This document shows positions 17,150-26,650 of a stretch of DNA of 64,000 bases, piece after piece. The notes beneath the pieces were generated by a model that saw nothing but the letters and a program-made list of their open reading frames with translations, was not told where the DNA came from and did not search any database. The position numbers and the translations under genes are program-made. The DNA is taken from contig NZ_VLLN01000011.1 of NCBI RefSeq assembly GCF_007830735.1, positions 62,001 to 126,000 on the forward strand. The letters are read 5' to 3'. The first letter of the stretch is position 1. Every line of letters starts with the position of its first letter. Source of the DNA: Geobacter argillaceus (lineage in GTDB: Bacteria > Desulfobacterota > Desulfuromonadia > Geobacterales > DSM-12255).

Positions 17150-17172
17150 AATTATCCCCACCGGGGAATTTT
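17150..17172 (-). terminator. Terminator-like hairpin after the second radical SAM gene
   Basis: AAATTATCCCC-ACC-GGGGAATTTT forms a stem with a 3-nt loop and AT-rich flanks, about 95 nt past the stop at 17265. Moderate support only. Confidence 0.5.
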
Positions 17173-17264
17173 GCCGCGATACGGGTCTTGAGAGAGGAGG
17201 GTGGACCAGAATTGATCAGTAACGTGGGGGGGATATCTGTTGATCAGCGGATCAACAACGTGGC

Positions 17265-18365
17265 TCAGTTGCCTTTGCCCGATCGTTTTCGTTGGGAGAT
17301 GGTTTTTCGCGCCTGGCAGCGGTCGTCCGGCGCTCGGAGATCCCCGCAGCTACCCCATGCCCGTCCCATACAGCCGCCACCACAGGCTTGTCGTTCGGGG
17401 CAATCCAGGCATCCTGCCAGCGTATCGGGTCTCTGGCTGCTCGTCCGGCGCAGGGAGGACCAGAGGGGTGCACCTTCCGTGAAGGCGGCAGTCAGCCCCT
17501 TTTCGAAAACCCCTGATACGGAGAACTGGGGAATATGGCAGAGGAGACAGGGAAAGAGCCTGCCGTCTGGGGTCAGGTAGGGGTTCTCGACGAATGTGCA
17601 ACATTCGGTGCGGGGAGTTGCTTTGCGCCATTCCAGGGCGGCTACGGTGCCGATCCGATCATAAAGCTCGCGAAAAACCGGGTCGTTGTCGTAACGGTCC
17701 AGCAGTTCCAGAAACTGGGCAGGATCGGGTGGCGTGACAGCGGCTGAGTCTTCGGCGCGGCCGCAACGGACAAGCGTGCCGGAGGTGACACTGCTGATCG
17801 ACATATCGTCGGCCAGTTTCAGCAGGGCCGGGAGTTCTGCCAGGTTGTGGCGCATTTCGGTGAAGAAGATGGCGAGGCGCGGTCCCAATCCTCCGGCAAC
17901 GAGCCGGCGAATCCCCTCCAGTGCGGCCTTGTGGGAACCGCTGCCCCGCACCAGGTCGTGGGCTGGTGCCGTAGCGCCATCCAGGCTAACCTGGATGGCA
18001 AGTCCCGGAAAGTCCAGGGCACGGAGTGACGACACGTCTTTGTCGGTTAAGAGCATGGCATTGGTCTGTAACGAGATGCTGCGGAAGCCGGTCGAGCGTG
18101 CCAGCCCGACCAGCCCCAGCCAGCCGGGATGGCAGAGCGGTTCGCCGCCGGTCAAGCGGATGCCTGTGCCGGCAACTGTGGCAAATTCGGTGATCAACCG
18201 GCGGAGCAACGGTTCGGGTGCGTGACCGGTCGCTGTGGCCGTGCCCGCATCGACCCAGCAGTGACGACAGGCGATGTTGCAACTGCCGGTGATGGAGAGG
18301 GTGAGGGTTTTGGGTGGACACAACCCTTCCCGGCGGAGCATGTCGGGGATGTCGATCGGGGTCAT
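17265..18365 (-). CDS. Radical SAM/SPASM peptide-modifying enzyme, substrate unknown
   Basis: 366 residues. CNIACRHC (Cys 29, 33, 36) is the radical SAM site and IRLTGGEPLCHPGW the GGEP region. The SPASM part has TECCTF, GRLFPCLLC, then CLDCPERQACGGGC and a final Cys, enough for two auxiliary clusters. It is clearly distinct from mftC. SPASM enzymes mostly modify ribosomal peptides or mature protein cofactors. No precursor peptide or RRE protein is seen next to it; it lies between the ADH2 and ADH3 operons and follows the NtrC-type regulator by 231 nt. I do not know its substrate. Confidence 0.85.
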   Translation of the reverse strand: MTPIDIPDMLRREGLCPPKTLTLSITGSCNIACRHCWVDAGTATATGHAPEPLLRRLITEFATVAGTGIRLTGGEPLCHPGWLGLVGLARSTGFRSISLQTNAMLLTDKDVSSLRALDFPGLAIQVSLDGATAPAHDLVRGSGSHKAALEGIRRLVAGGLGPRLAIFFTEMRHNLAELPALLKLADDMSISSVTSGTLVRCGRAEDSAAVTPPDPAQFLELLDRYDNDPVFRELYDRIGTVAALEWRKATPRTECCTFVENPYLTPDGRLFPCLLCHIPQFSVSGVFEKGLTAAFTEGAPLWSSLRRTSSQRPDTLAGCLDCPERQACGGGCMGRAWGSCGDLRAPDDRCQARKTISQRKRSGKGN

Positions 18366-18452
18366 CCTGTATGTCGCTTTCTTGCAGCACCGCCGACGCC
18401 GGACGAGCCGGGGGGATCATCCGTAACTCCACGGGCATCACGGTGGCCGGAT

Positions 18453-18531
18453 GGGTAAAAACGCCACACTTTGGGGCGGACCGGTGCCGTTGGCCGGGGA
18501 GGTCGGTGTGGTAAAACGCCACATTGTGGAA
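18453..18531. promoter_or_regulatory. Two repeated TGTGG/CCACA-type sites upstream of the radical SAM gene
   Basis: TGTGG-TAAAACG-CCACA (18507-18523) is a perfect 5-bp inverted repeat and is immediately followed by TTGTGG. A degenerate copy TGGG-TAAAAACG-CCACA ends at 18468. The CGCCACAC half is also found at 8596-8603 upstream of the mft promoter. They could be activator sites of an NtrC-type regulator. Confidence 0.5.
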
Positions 18532-18596
18532 AAAATACCCAATAATTCTGTGCCACCAGCTGTTATCGCTCACTTGGCCGTACCGCGGAGGGTGCA

Positions 18597-19969
<1,373 letters not shown>

Positions 19970-19979
<10 letters not shown>

Positions 19980-21181
19980 ATGGGCAACCTCACGGTAAAT
20001 CTTGCTCCCTGGTTTTGCTGGCTTTCCACGCTGATTTCCCCGCCGTGCCGCTTGACGATGTTATAGGTGACGGCAAGCCCGAGACCGAGCCCCTGACCGA
20101 CCTCTTTGGTGGTGAAGAAGGGGTCCCAGATCTGGTCGATGGCATCCTTGGGAATGCCGCAACCACTGTCCCGTATCTGGATGGCAACGGTCTTTTCGTC
20201 AAGCAGTTTTGTCGTTATCTCCACGACACCGGGACCCTGTATCGCCTGGTGGGCATTGATCAGGAGGTTCATGCAGACCTGGCGCAATCCGGCCGGGTCG
20301 AAGGCTACCTGTGGCAGTTCATCCTGCAGGTCGGTCGCGATCTCGATCCTGTCGTAACGGGACTTGTGGCGGATCAGTTCCAGCACCTCCCTGAGCACTT
20401 CGTTGATGTCCACCTTGCCGCTTGAGCCGTCCGATTTCCTGCTGAAGCTGAGCAGGCAGTCGATGATCCCTTTGCAGCGGTATGCCTCGCGGATGATGAC
20501 CTCCAGGTATTTGGGGAATTCATCCAGCCTGGCGTCCGTTTTCATCGACGGCTCGTCGCGGAAACGTCGCATGAGCGCCTCTGCGTAGCCTGCCACCGAG
20601 GTGAGCGGGTTGTTGATTTCGTGGGCCACGCCGGCAGCCAACAGGCCGATGCTCGACATCTTTTCCGCCTGCAGCAGGTGCAGTTCCTGGAGCCGTTTTT
20701 CGGTCACGTCACGAAAAAAGATCAGGGCGCGGTGCCGCTCTCCCTGCGGGTCTTCAATGGGGGTGGCCGTTGCGTCGACATACCGGGTCTTCTGCCCTTC
20801 CTTGGCAATGACCATGGAGGTTTCCACCCGTTCGCCGAGCAGGGCTCGTTCGACGGGACAGTGCTGCGACACTTCCTGTTCCGGATGGAAGAGTTCCCGG
20901 CACGACCTTCCGGAGAGTGTCTCCTGGGGGAAAAGGGTGGGGCAGATGTGGTTCCGGTGCTGGACCAGACCGTGGTGGTCGTAGATGACGACCCCGTCAC
21001 TGATGGAGTCGAAGACCGCCTGCAATTCATTGGACTTGCTGCGCAGGCCGATATTGGCGGCCTCGAGTTCCTGGATCTTCTGTTTGACCTCGGCATAGAA
21101 GCCGATCTTGGAGCTCTCCAGCCCCAGGATCCGCTCCAGGTTCTCCTCATTGATAAGGGTGCGCCGGGCTACCTCGGTCAT
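19970..21181 (-). CDS. PAS sensor histidine kinase, partner of the NtrC-type regulator
   Basis: 403 residues. A short N-terminal coiled segment leads into one PAS domain (VFDSISDGVVIYDHHGLV) with the cysteine pair SGRSCRELFHP...HCPVERA. HisKA is GVAHEINNPLTSVAG, and the ATPase has NLLINAHQA, DSGCGIP and FTTKEVGQGLGLGLAV. No membrane segment is seen, so it likely senses a cytoplasmic signal. The start at 21181 shares a base with the ADH3 stop (TGATG); an in-frame start at 21418 would be inside ADH3. It is strongly similar to the C-terminal half of the kinase at 11230-13158. Confidence 0.92.
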
Positions 21182-22353
21182 CAGTATGCCCTCTCCAGAA
21201 TCCTCAGCAGATCGTCGGCATCTGCCTCCCGGGGCGACGTCACGATGCAGACGTCGTTCAGGGCGCGTCTGGCGAGTTCGGGCAGGTCCTTTTTCACGAC
21301 GCCGATACTCCTGAGGCTGCGGGGGGCGCCACTGGCGTCCAATAGGGATTCCAGGGTCTCCTGCACCTTCTCGCCGGCCCCCTTGATATCGCCGTTTGCC
21401 CGGTGGCCGAGCCCCCATGCCAGTTCCGGCAGCTTATCCGATACCACCGGGATATCGTAGCGGATCACCTCGGGAAGCAGGATCGCATTGATGCTGCCGT
21501 GATTGGCGTCGTACATTCCGCCGATGGGGTGGGCCAGGGCATGGACGATCCCGAGCAGCGAGTTGGAAAAGGCCATGCCGGCATGCAGACTCGCCCGTGC
21601 CAGGTTTTCCAGGTCATCGGGGGTCCGTTCGCGCACGGCAGTGACCAGGCTCCCGGTTAAGAGCCGCAACGCCTTGATGGCATGGACGTCAGTGAGGGTG
21701 GTGGAGGCAACGGAGAAGAACGCCTCCATGGCATGGCTGAGGGCGTCGGTGGCGGTGGTACAGACAAACTCCTCGGGGAGGGTGAAAAGGGTGTCCGGGT
21801 CAGTGAGGCTGATATCCGGTGCCACGCAACGGCTCATGATGGTCAACTTGCACCGCCGCTGCGAGTCGTTGATGATGGCGAACTGGGAAACGTCCGAGCC
21901 GGTGCCGCAGGTTGTCGGGCAGAGCACCAGGGGCGGGAGGGGGCGGCTGATCTTGTCCGACCCCTCAAAATCCCGGATCTGGCCGCCGTTGGCCGCCAGA
22001 ATGGCGATCGCCTTGGCTGCGTCCATGGAACTGCCGCCGCCGAGGCCGACAATGACATCGCACCCGTGGCGCAGGTATTCCCTGGTCCCCTCCTCAACCT
22101 CGAAATCCTTCGGATTCGTGGTTATGTTGTCGTAATAGATGAATTCCAGCCCGGCTTCCAGCAGGCTCCGCATGGCCTTGTCCACCCATCCGGCATGAAA
22201 TAGCCCCTTGTCGCTTACCAGGAATACCTTGTGTCCCCCCAGGCGGCGGGCACATGAGCCCACATGCCTGAGAAGCCCTCTGCCGAAAATGATTTCAGGC
22301 ACCTCAAACTTGCAGTGCTGCAGGAAGCCGCTGTCGTTGGAACTGTGATTCAT
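21181..22353 (-). CDS. Iron-type alcohol dehydrogenase (ADH3)
   Basis: 390 residues. It has VGLGGGSSMDAAKAIAIL for nucleotide binding, metal ligands in TTATDALSHAMEA, HALAHPIGG and ANHGSINA. It is closer to ordinary Fe-ADHs (1,3-propanediol or ethanol dehydrogenase type) than ADH1 or ADH2 and lacks their VTTGL(K/R)GTG stretch. It heads an operon with the PAS kinase and NtrC regulator, so a catabolic enzyme and its own regulators share a transcript. Promoter: sigma-54 at 22435-22449. Confidence 0.9.
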   Translation of the reverse strand: MNHSSNDSGFLQHCKFEVPEIIFGRGLLRHVGSCARRLGGHKVFLVSDKGLFHAGWVDKAMRSLLEAGLEFIYYDNITTNPKDFEVEEGTREYLRHGCDVIVGLGGGSSMDAAKAIAILAANGGQIRDFEGSDKISRPLPPLVLCPTTCGTGSDVSQFAIINDSQRRCKLTIMSRCVAPDISLTDPDTLFTLPEEFVCTTATDALSHAMEAFFSVASTTLTDVHAIKALRLLTGSLVTAVRERTPDDLENLARASLHAGMAFSNSLLGIVHALAHPIGGMYDANHGSINAILLPEVIRYDIPVVSDKLPELAWGLGHRANGDIKGAGEKVQETLESLLDASGAPRSLRSIGVVKKDLPELARRALNDVCIVTSPREADADDLLRILERAY

Positions 22354-22434
22354 TCACTCACCTTTTAGTGATATGATTAAATTAATTTGAATTATCAATG
22401 TGTTAAGTGGTTCGTGGTTACCTGAAATACTATA

Positions 22435-22449
22435 GCAATGCCCGTGCCA
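22435..22449 (-). promoter_or_regulatory. Sigma-54 promoter of the ADH3-kinase-regulator operon
   Basis: Minus strand TGGCACGGGCATTGC: TGGCAC (22449-22444), TTGC (22438-22435), 5-nt gap. A degenerate dyad AAAACTTCGTTT ends 7 bp upstream of the -24 box (22457-22468). Confidence 0.85.
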
Positions 22450-22726
22450 ACAAGTCAAACGAAGTTTTAAGGCTATCATCGTTTCTGACTTGAAAGGAAA
22501 GGAATCTTCATGCGCAAGGGATAATCAGTCTAACATGAGTTATTTCTTAAAAAGGGTTGTGAATATTCTCTACGCTGTGGAACTACTCCCCATACGCCAT
22601 ACAGTGGCTTCAGTAGCCGTTTTACACGTTTTGTGACGTTTTGCCACAGATCGGCGATTGAATGCGGTTGGGATAGCCTGATTGGTAACTAATTGAAAAC
22701 AAAATACAAAACCATTGTTTTATTTC

Positions 22727-22741
22727 TGGCACCATGGTTGC
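22727..22741 (+). promoter_or_regulatory. Sigma-54 promoter of the porin operon
   Basis: TGGCACCATGGTTGC: TGGCAC 22727-22732, TTGC 22738-22741. AAAACCATTGTTTT (22708-22721), a near-perfect palindrome, is centred about 13 bp upstream of the -24 box. The start site would be near 22753, leaving a 300-nt leader. Confidence 0.88.
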
Positions 22742-22956
22742 ACATGGCAATGGTGATTGTGCTGGTAACGATGGAGTCCTCCCGGATGAGGCTTGGAAGG
22801 GAAACCCTTGGAATAAGGCTGTCGCAGGGGAGCAACTAGGTGTCTGGCCGTGCCGTTGTTGACAAACCGCACGTCTGGGCTTGCTGCCACAGGTGAAAAC
22901 CATATTTGGGAATGAACTGCGGCAGGGCAGGGCACCGATTCAATGCTGTAATGCCA

Positions 22957-22978
22957 TGCCAAGATTTGCTTCTTGGCA
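22957..22978 (+). promoter_or_regulatory. Hairpin in the porin leader
   Basis: TGCCAAGA-TTTGCT-TCTTGGCA is a perfect 8-bp stem with a 6-nt loop, 75 nt before the porin start. It could be an RNA control element or an operator. No function is assigned. Confidence 0.5.
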
Positions 22979-23053
22979 CCAGGAACATCACGATTCTTGT
23001 CGTAGCCCACGGACGGTCTTGGCAGATACATACATCAGGTAAAGGAGGTTCTC

Positions 23054-24295
23054 ATGAAAAGAAGTAATCTGTATGGTGCGATTGCGGCCATGATGTTGGT
23101 CACCGGAGTTGGTACGGCGAATGCGGCGTTTGTCGTTGGCGGTGAGAACGGCTGGCAGCTCAGCACTGACGGTATCGTCGATGTCTTTTCCGTCTATCAG
23201 ACGACCAGTCCGAAGCCTGCGGCTGCCAGGTTTACAACATTTCTCAACAGTACGGCGGATCAGTACCAGAACTTCGGGGTCAAGGTAGGGTTGCTGCCGT
23301 CGGTGATCGCCTTCAACGTCAAAGCCCCCACCGTTAACGGTGTGGAATCGTCGGTCCGGGTAGGTATCTATCCGAGTATCCAGAACAAGAACCAGGATAT
23401 GAGGTTTGAGACCAGCCCCAACATCGACTTCCGGGAATTTTTCTATACCGCGAAAGGTAAGTATGGGGAGCTGCTTGCCGGCCGCGCCCTGAACCTCTAC
23501 CAGGGGAAGAACATCCTGACCGATATGACGCTCCTCACGGCAGGCGTTGTACCGGCCCCCGGTACGACCACTACTCTCGGCCATATCGGCTACGGCTATC
23601 TCTACACCAACTTCGGCCCGCAGATCCGCTATACCACCCCTGATCTCAACGGCGTCAAGGTCGCCCTCAGCGTCAATGAGCCGTACAAGATCAGCTCCGA
23701 TACCGCCAAGACCAACAGTCCGCGCATCGAGACGGAAATCTCCTACGCCACGGTCCTGGGCGGTGGCACAAGCCTACAGGCTTGGGCGTCCGGCCTCTAC
23801 CAGAGCGCAACCCGTAAAGCAGGTGTAGCGCGTCCCGGTGAGGATAACCAGTCGATCGGCGGCGCTGCAGGCGCCAGCGTAGGCTTCGGCGGTATCGATC
23901 TGCTGGCCTCCGGCTATGTGGGCGAAGGTCTCGGTATGATCAGCGCACAGGATGGCGATGCGTTCGGCTCATCCTCGACGGATGCCGCCGGCAAGGAGCG
24001 GACTCACTTCGGTTTCCTGGCCCAGGCGACCTACAAACCGACCGCTGATATCAAACTCGGGCTCAACTACGGCCAGAACCGTCAGGTGGCGAGCGACGAC
24101 GACAAGGTCAAGCTCGGCGGGGTAGGCTTCAGCGTCCCTATGTTCAAGCAGGAAGCAGCCTCGTTCATAGCCGTTTACAACTTCAACAAGTTCACCCAGT
24201 TTGTCGCCGAATACAGCTACGCCCAGAATACCTGGCAGGACAGCCAGACCCAGCACTCCAACAGCTTTGCCATCGGCACGATGTTCTACTGGTAG
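23054..24295 (+). CDS. Outer-membrane porin
   Basis: 413 residues with a clear signal peptide (MKRSNLYGAIAAMMLVTGVG..., cleavage after ANA). The rest alternates polar and hydrophobic residues as in beta-barrels, rich in Gly, Tyr and Asn, and ends in the aromatic FAIGTMFYW, a typical outer-membrane insertion signal. AAAGGAGG precedes the ATG. It belongs to the broad Gram-negative trimeric porin type of Proteobacteria. Under a sigma-54 promoter shared in design with mft and ADH2, it probably admits the alcohol substrate; the substrate is inference. Confidence 0.85.
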   Translation: MKRSNLYGAIAAMMLVTGVGTANAAFVVGGENGWQLSTDGIVDVFSVYQTTSPKPAAARFTTFLNSTADQYQNFGVKVGLLPSVIAFNVKAPTVNGVESSVRVGIYPSIQNKNQDMRFETSPNIDFREFFYTAKGKYGELLAGRALNLYQGKNILTDMTLLTAGVVPAPGTTTTLGHIGYGYLYTNFGPQIRYTTPDLNGVKVALSVNEPYKISSDTAKTNSPRIETEISYATVLGGGTSLQAWASGLYQSATRKAGVARPGEDNQSIGGAAGASVGFGGIDLLASGYVGEGLGMISAQDGDAFGSSSTDAAGKERTHFGFLAQATYKPTADIKLGLNYGQNRQVASDDDKVKLGGVGFSVPMFKQEAASFIAVYNFNKFTQFVAEYSYAQNTWQDSQTQHSNSFAIGTMFYW

Positions 24296-24354
24296 TCGGT
24301 CCGTATCCGGGGGCACAGAGCTGTGCTTCCCGGGCAACGAAAGGAGATGCAGCC

Positions 24355-24627
24355 ATGCCAAAATATGTCATCGAACGTGAAATCCCGGGCGCGGGCAATA
24401 TTCCTCCCCGGGACCTTCAGGCCATTTCCCAGAAATCCTGCAGTGTCCTCAGCGGGCTCGGACCACAGATTCAATGGGTGCAGAGTTATGTTACCGACGA
24501 CAAGATCTATTGCATCTACATCGCTCCCAACAAGGAAATGGTTCTCGAACACGCAAAGCAGGGCGGGTTTCCAGCCAACAGCGTGGCCGAAGTGAAGTGC
24601 ATGATCGATCCGACCACTGCCGAATAA
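24355..24627 (+). CDS. DUF4242 small protein
   Basis: 90 residues, MPKYVIEREIPGAG...SCSVLSGLGPQIQWVQSYVTDDKIYCIYIAP...GGFPANSVAEV. This pattern matches the DUF4242 family (ferredoxin-like fold, function unknown) by recollection. There is no signal peptide. A good ribosome site (AAAGGAG) precedes the ATG. It lies 59 nt after the porin and is probably co-transcribed. Confidence 0.8.
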   Translation: MPKYVIEREIPGAGNIPPRDLQAISQKSCSVLSGLGPQIQWVQSYVTDDKIYCIYIAPNKEMVLEHAKQGGFPANSVAEVKCMIDPTTAE

Positions 24628-24706
24628 ACCGGGCACCCAACCCTCTCCCCGTAGCCGCCAGCGACGTCGGACCGGAGAGCGCATACAGAAAGGTAAGGAG
24701 AACGAT

Positions 24707-25237
24707 ATGACTTTAGCTCTACTCGTATTGATCAGCATTATGTGGATTCCGGTCGGCATGTTTTTCCTGGGATACGGGGAAGCAAAAAGCACCGGTTTTG
24801 TCAGCGCAGTTGTCGGTATACTGGTTGTCATCGGCGCGACTCTTCAGGCAGCAGTATTTACCGATCCCTTCACCGCCGGGCTGCTGTTCGTGTTCGGGGT
24901 CCTGTATCTGCAGACTGGCCATGCCCTTTTGACCGGCGTGACAGACCTGCGCACCGTCGGGAACGGTGCCCTGCTGGTTGGCATCGTCTGTGCCGTGTAC
25001 GCGTTTTTCTTTGCCACCGGTGGCGGTCTGAAGCCCGACGGGAAGACGATTATCGGCGCAGCCCCCTATCTGGCATTCATGAACGTTACGTTCGTCGTTA
25101 TCTGTTTTACCGTTACCGGCGTGACGTATGGCAAGATCAACCCCAAGGTTGCAGCAGTGATGTTCATTGTTCTCACCTTTACCTGTCTTCTGACCCCGGC
25201 ATTTTCTCTGATGGGATACGGAAAACTTCCTTTTTAG
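24707..25237 (+). CDS. Six-helix membrane protein, AmiS/UreI-like
   Basis: 176 residues, almost entirely hydrophobic, with about six predicted membrane helices. The segment AGLLFVFGVLYLQTGHALL and the later PYLAFMNVTFVVICFTVTGVTYGKI recall AmiS/UreI channels that pass amides or urea. The family call is moderate; it could be another small-solute channel. It follows the DUF4242 gene, and AAGGTAAGGAG precedes the ATG. With the porin it would give a two-membrane uptake route for a small uncharged molecule such as an alcohol (inference). Confidence 0.6.
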   Translation: MTLALLVLISIMWIPVGMFFLGYGEAKSTGFVSAVVGILVVIGATLQAAVFTDPFTAGLLFVFGVLYLQTGHALLTGVTDLRTVGNGALLVGIVCAVYAFFFATGGGLKPDGKTIIGAAPYLAFMNVTFVVICFTVTGVTYGKINPKVAAVMFIVLTFTCLLTPAFSLMGYGKLPF

Positions 25238-25282
25238 GGTAGGATAGATACTATACAACGAACGAGCATAAAGGAGGGACGC

Positions 25283-25564
25283 ATGAAAAAGAGTGCCGTA
25301 ATTCTCATAGCCGCATTCCTGCTGTCATCAGCAGGGTCTGTCATCGCCCAGCAGACCAATGAGGAAAAGGTCATCTGCGAGCTTGCAGCCAAGAATTGCC
25401 TGAACAAGGTTGAGATCATCCAGAAGAGGGTCAACAAGATCAACGCAGAGATAAAGAAGGGCTCCAAGACCTATTCCGCTGAAGAGCTGAAAAAGCTCGA
25501 ACAGAAGCTGCAGGAGACAAAAGAGCTTCTGGACAAGCTTGAGGGCACGGCGCCGAAGAAGTAA
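25283..25564 (+). CDS. Small secreted coiled-coil protein
   Basis: 93 residues: a signal peptide MKKSAVILIAAFLLSSAG cleaved near VIA-QQ, then a Lys/Glu-rich helix with heptad spacing (VEIIQKRVNKINAEIKK, EELKKLEQKLQETKELLDKLE) and two cysteines (ICELAAKNC). AAAGGAGGG precedes the ATG. Probably periplasmic. No family is recognised; it sits at the end of the porin gene group. Confidence 0.7.
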   Translation: MKKSAVILIAAFLLSSAGSVIAQQTNEEKVICELAAKNCLNKVEIIQKRVNKINAEIKKGSKTYSAEELKKLEQKLQETKELLDKLEGTAPKK

Positions 25565-25601
25565 CACCGGTGGACGAGCTTCATCCGGTGATGTAAGCTT
25601 G

Positions 25602-25648
25602 GGGTCAGGTCGCAGTTCTGATGCATATCATGATCTGCGATCTGACCC
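25602..25648. repeat. REP-like palindrome GGGTCAGGTCGCAG
   Basis: GGGTCAGGTCGCAG (25602-25615) faces CTGCGATCTGACCC (25635-25648) across 19 nt; 13 of 14 bases pair. The GGGGTCAGGTC head is like ends of REP elements mobilised by REP-associated tyrosine transposases; no transposase is in the window. A second inverted repeat CACCGG/CCGGTG precedes it. Confidence 0.75.
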
Positions 25649-25689
25649 TTTGGTGTTTCGTTCACTCCTCGCTTCGATGGAGGTATCAC

Positions 25690-26559
25690 ATGAATAGTGC
25701 CATTCCCGGCGTGCCGCGGCTGATTGCCAACAGACTCCCGATACTGCTGATTGTTGTCATGATGGGTATCTGCGGTTGCGCGCACCAGCCGACGATCGCG
25801 TCCGCTCCTGCAACATATCTCTGGCAGTCGGGTGACCAGTTCGTCGCCCTGGTGCCGACGGAACAGTCACCCGGCAGTGTGCCGAGCGACCACCCGGTAT
25901 CGCTCGGCCAGGACAGGTTGAGGGGAGCGCTGGCTTCGCTTGAGTGGCAGGATTCGGCTGACGTCAAGCCGGTCCAGCTTCTTACCGATTACGAACTGTC
26001 GATCCTGGCAGAGCAGATAACGGTTGGCCTTGCCAAGGCAGCACCCGGTGAAGAACTGGTCTTCGCCCTGATCGGCAATCACCCGGCTTTCATGGGACTT
26101 GCCAAACGACCCCAGGTGACCACGGGGCGCGTATTCTATTCACAGGGGAGAGTAAATCTGATCCTGGGAATGGTGCACGAGGAGTTGGGCAAGAACGATG
26201 ACCGCCGGCTGCAGCCATTCGTTCCCGGGTCGCGGGGAGCACCGGCAGGGTTTGCCGGGCAGGTAACGGTACTGCCGGAGGTAGGAGAAAAGCGCAGAGC
26301 CGACTGGCTGATTATTAATCCGGCTGCGGTGATCCCTTTGCCGAAGCAACTGCCGAGTCTCGGCACAGTTCCTACGCCGGCAATTGATGCCGTTCCGGTT
26401 GCCGGCCCCGAGCGGGGAACCCCCCAGCAGCCGGGCCGGACCGATAAAGGGAAGCGCATCGAAGAGCGGCTGATCCTCCTGAACGATCTAAAGGAGAAGG
26501 GGCTGATCACGGAGCAGGAATATCGCACAAAACGGCAGGAGATCCTTGGGGATATTTAG
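25690..26559 (+). CDS. Lipoprotein with C-terminal SHOCT domain
   Basis: 289 residues. The N-terminal hydrophobic stretch LIVVMMGICGC ends in a lipobox-like Cys. The middle is a unique globular region with a segment GEELVFALIGNHPAFMGLAKR...GRVFYSQGRVNLILGMVHEE. The C-terminus RIEERLILLNDLKEKGLITEQEYRTKR is a SHOCT oligomerisation motif. GGAGG precedes the ATG at 25690; the frame is open upstream into the REP palindrome. The function is not recognised. Confidence 0.75.
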   Translation: MNSAIPGVPRLIANRLPILLIVVMMGICGCAHQPTIASAPATYLWQSGDQFVALVPTEQSPGSVPSDHPVSLGQDRLRGALASLEWQDSADVKPVQLLTDYELSILAEQITVGLAKAAPGEELVFALIGNHPAFMGLAKRPQVTTGRVFYSQGRVNLILGMVHEELGKNDDRRLQPFVPGSRGAPAGFAGQVTVLPEVGEKRRADWLIINPAAVIPLPKQLPSLGTVPTPAIDAVPVAGPERGTPQQPGRTDKGKRIEERLILLNDLKEKGLITEQEYRTKRQEILGDI

Positions 26560-26650
26560 AGCTTGTGCACGGTCCTACGCGGCAGTTATTTACGAATAAG
26601 CTCTTAGAACATGAAGGTACGTTCGCTGCAATTCGAGTCAGTTGTCGGGC

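Larger units (their letters stand above)
16799..17264. other. Intergenic region upstream of ADH2
   Basis: 466 bases without a convincing gene. It holds the ADH2 leader with a small hairpin GACTC-AGCAAA-GAGTC (16886-16901), the sigma-54 promoter (17006-17022) and its dyad (17028-17039), possible activator sites at 17050-17080, and a terminator-like hairpin after the radical SAM gene near 17150-17172. A 93-codon open frame on the minus strand here covers the promoter and has low-quality composition, so it is not called. Confidence 0.75.
22354..23053. other. Divergent regulatory region between ADH3 and the porin
   Basis: 700 bases without a gene. It carries back-to-back sigma-54 promoters (22435-22449 minus, 22727-22741 plus) with their dyads, a possible activator site TGTGACGTTTTGCCACA (22633-22649), and a 300-nt porin leader with a perfect hairpin at 22957-22978. 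Confidence 0.8.

Noticed and set aside
16880-17161. 93-codon open frame on the minus strand upstream of ADH2
   Set aside because: It covers the sigma-54 promoter and dyad, has no ribosome site and no protein-like pattern.
18541-18557. Sigma-54 promoter TGGCACAGAATTATTG for the second radical SAM gene
   Set aside because: The -12 box reads TATT rather than TTGC; the match is too weak.
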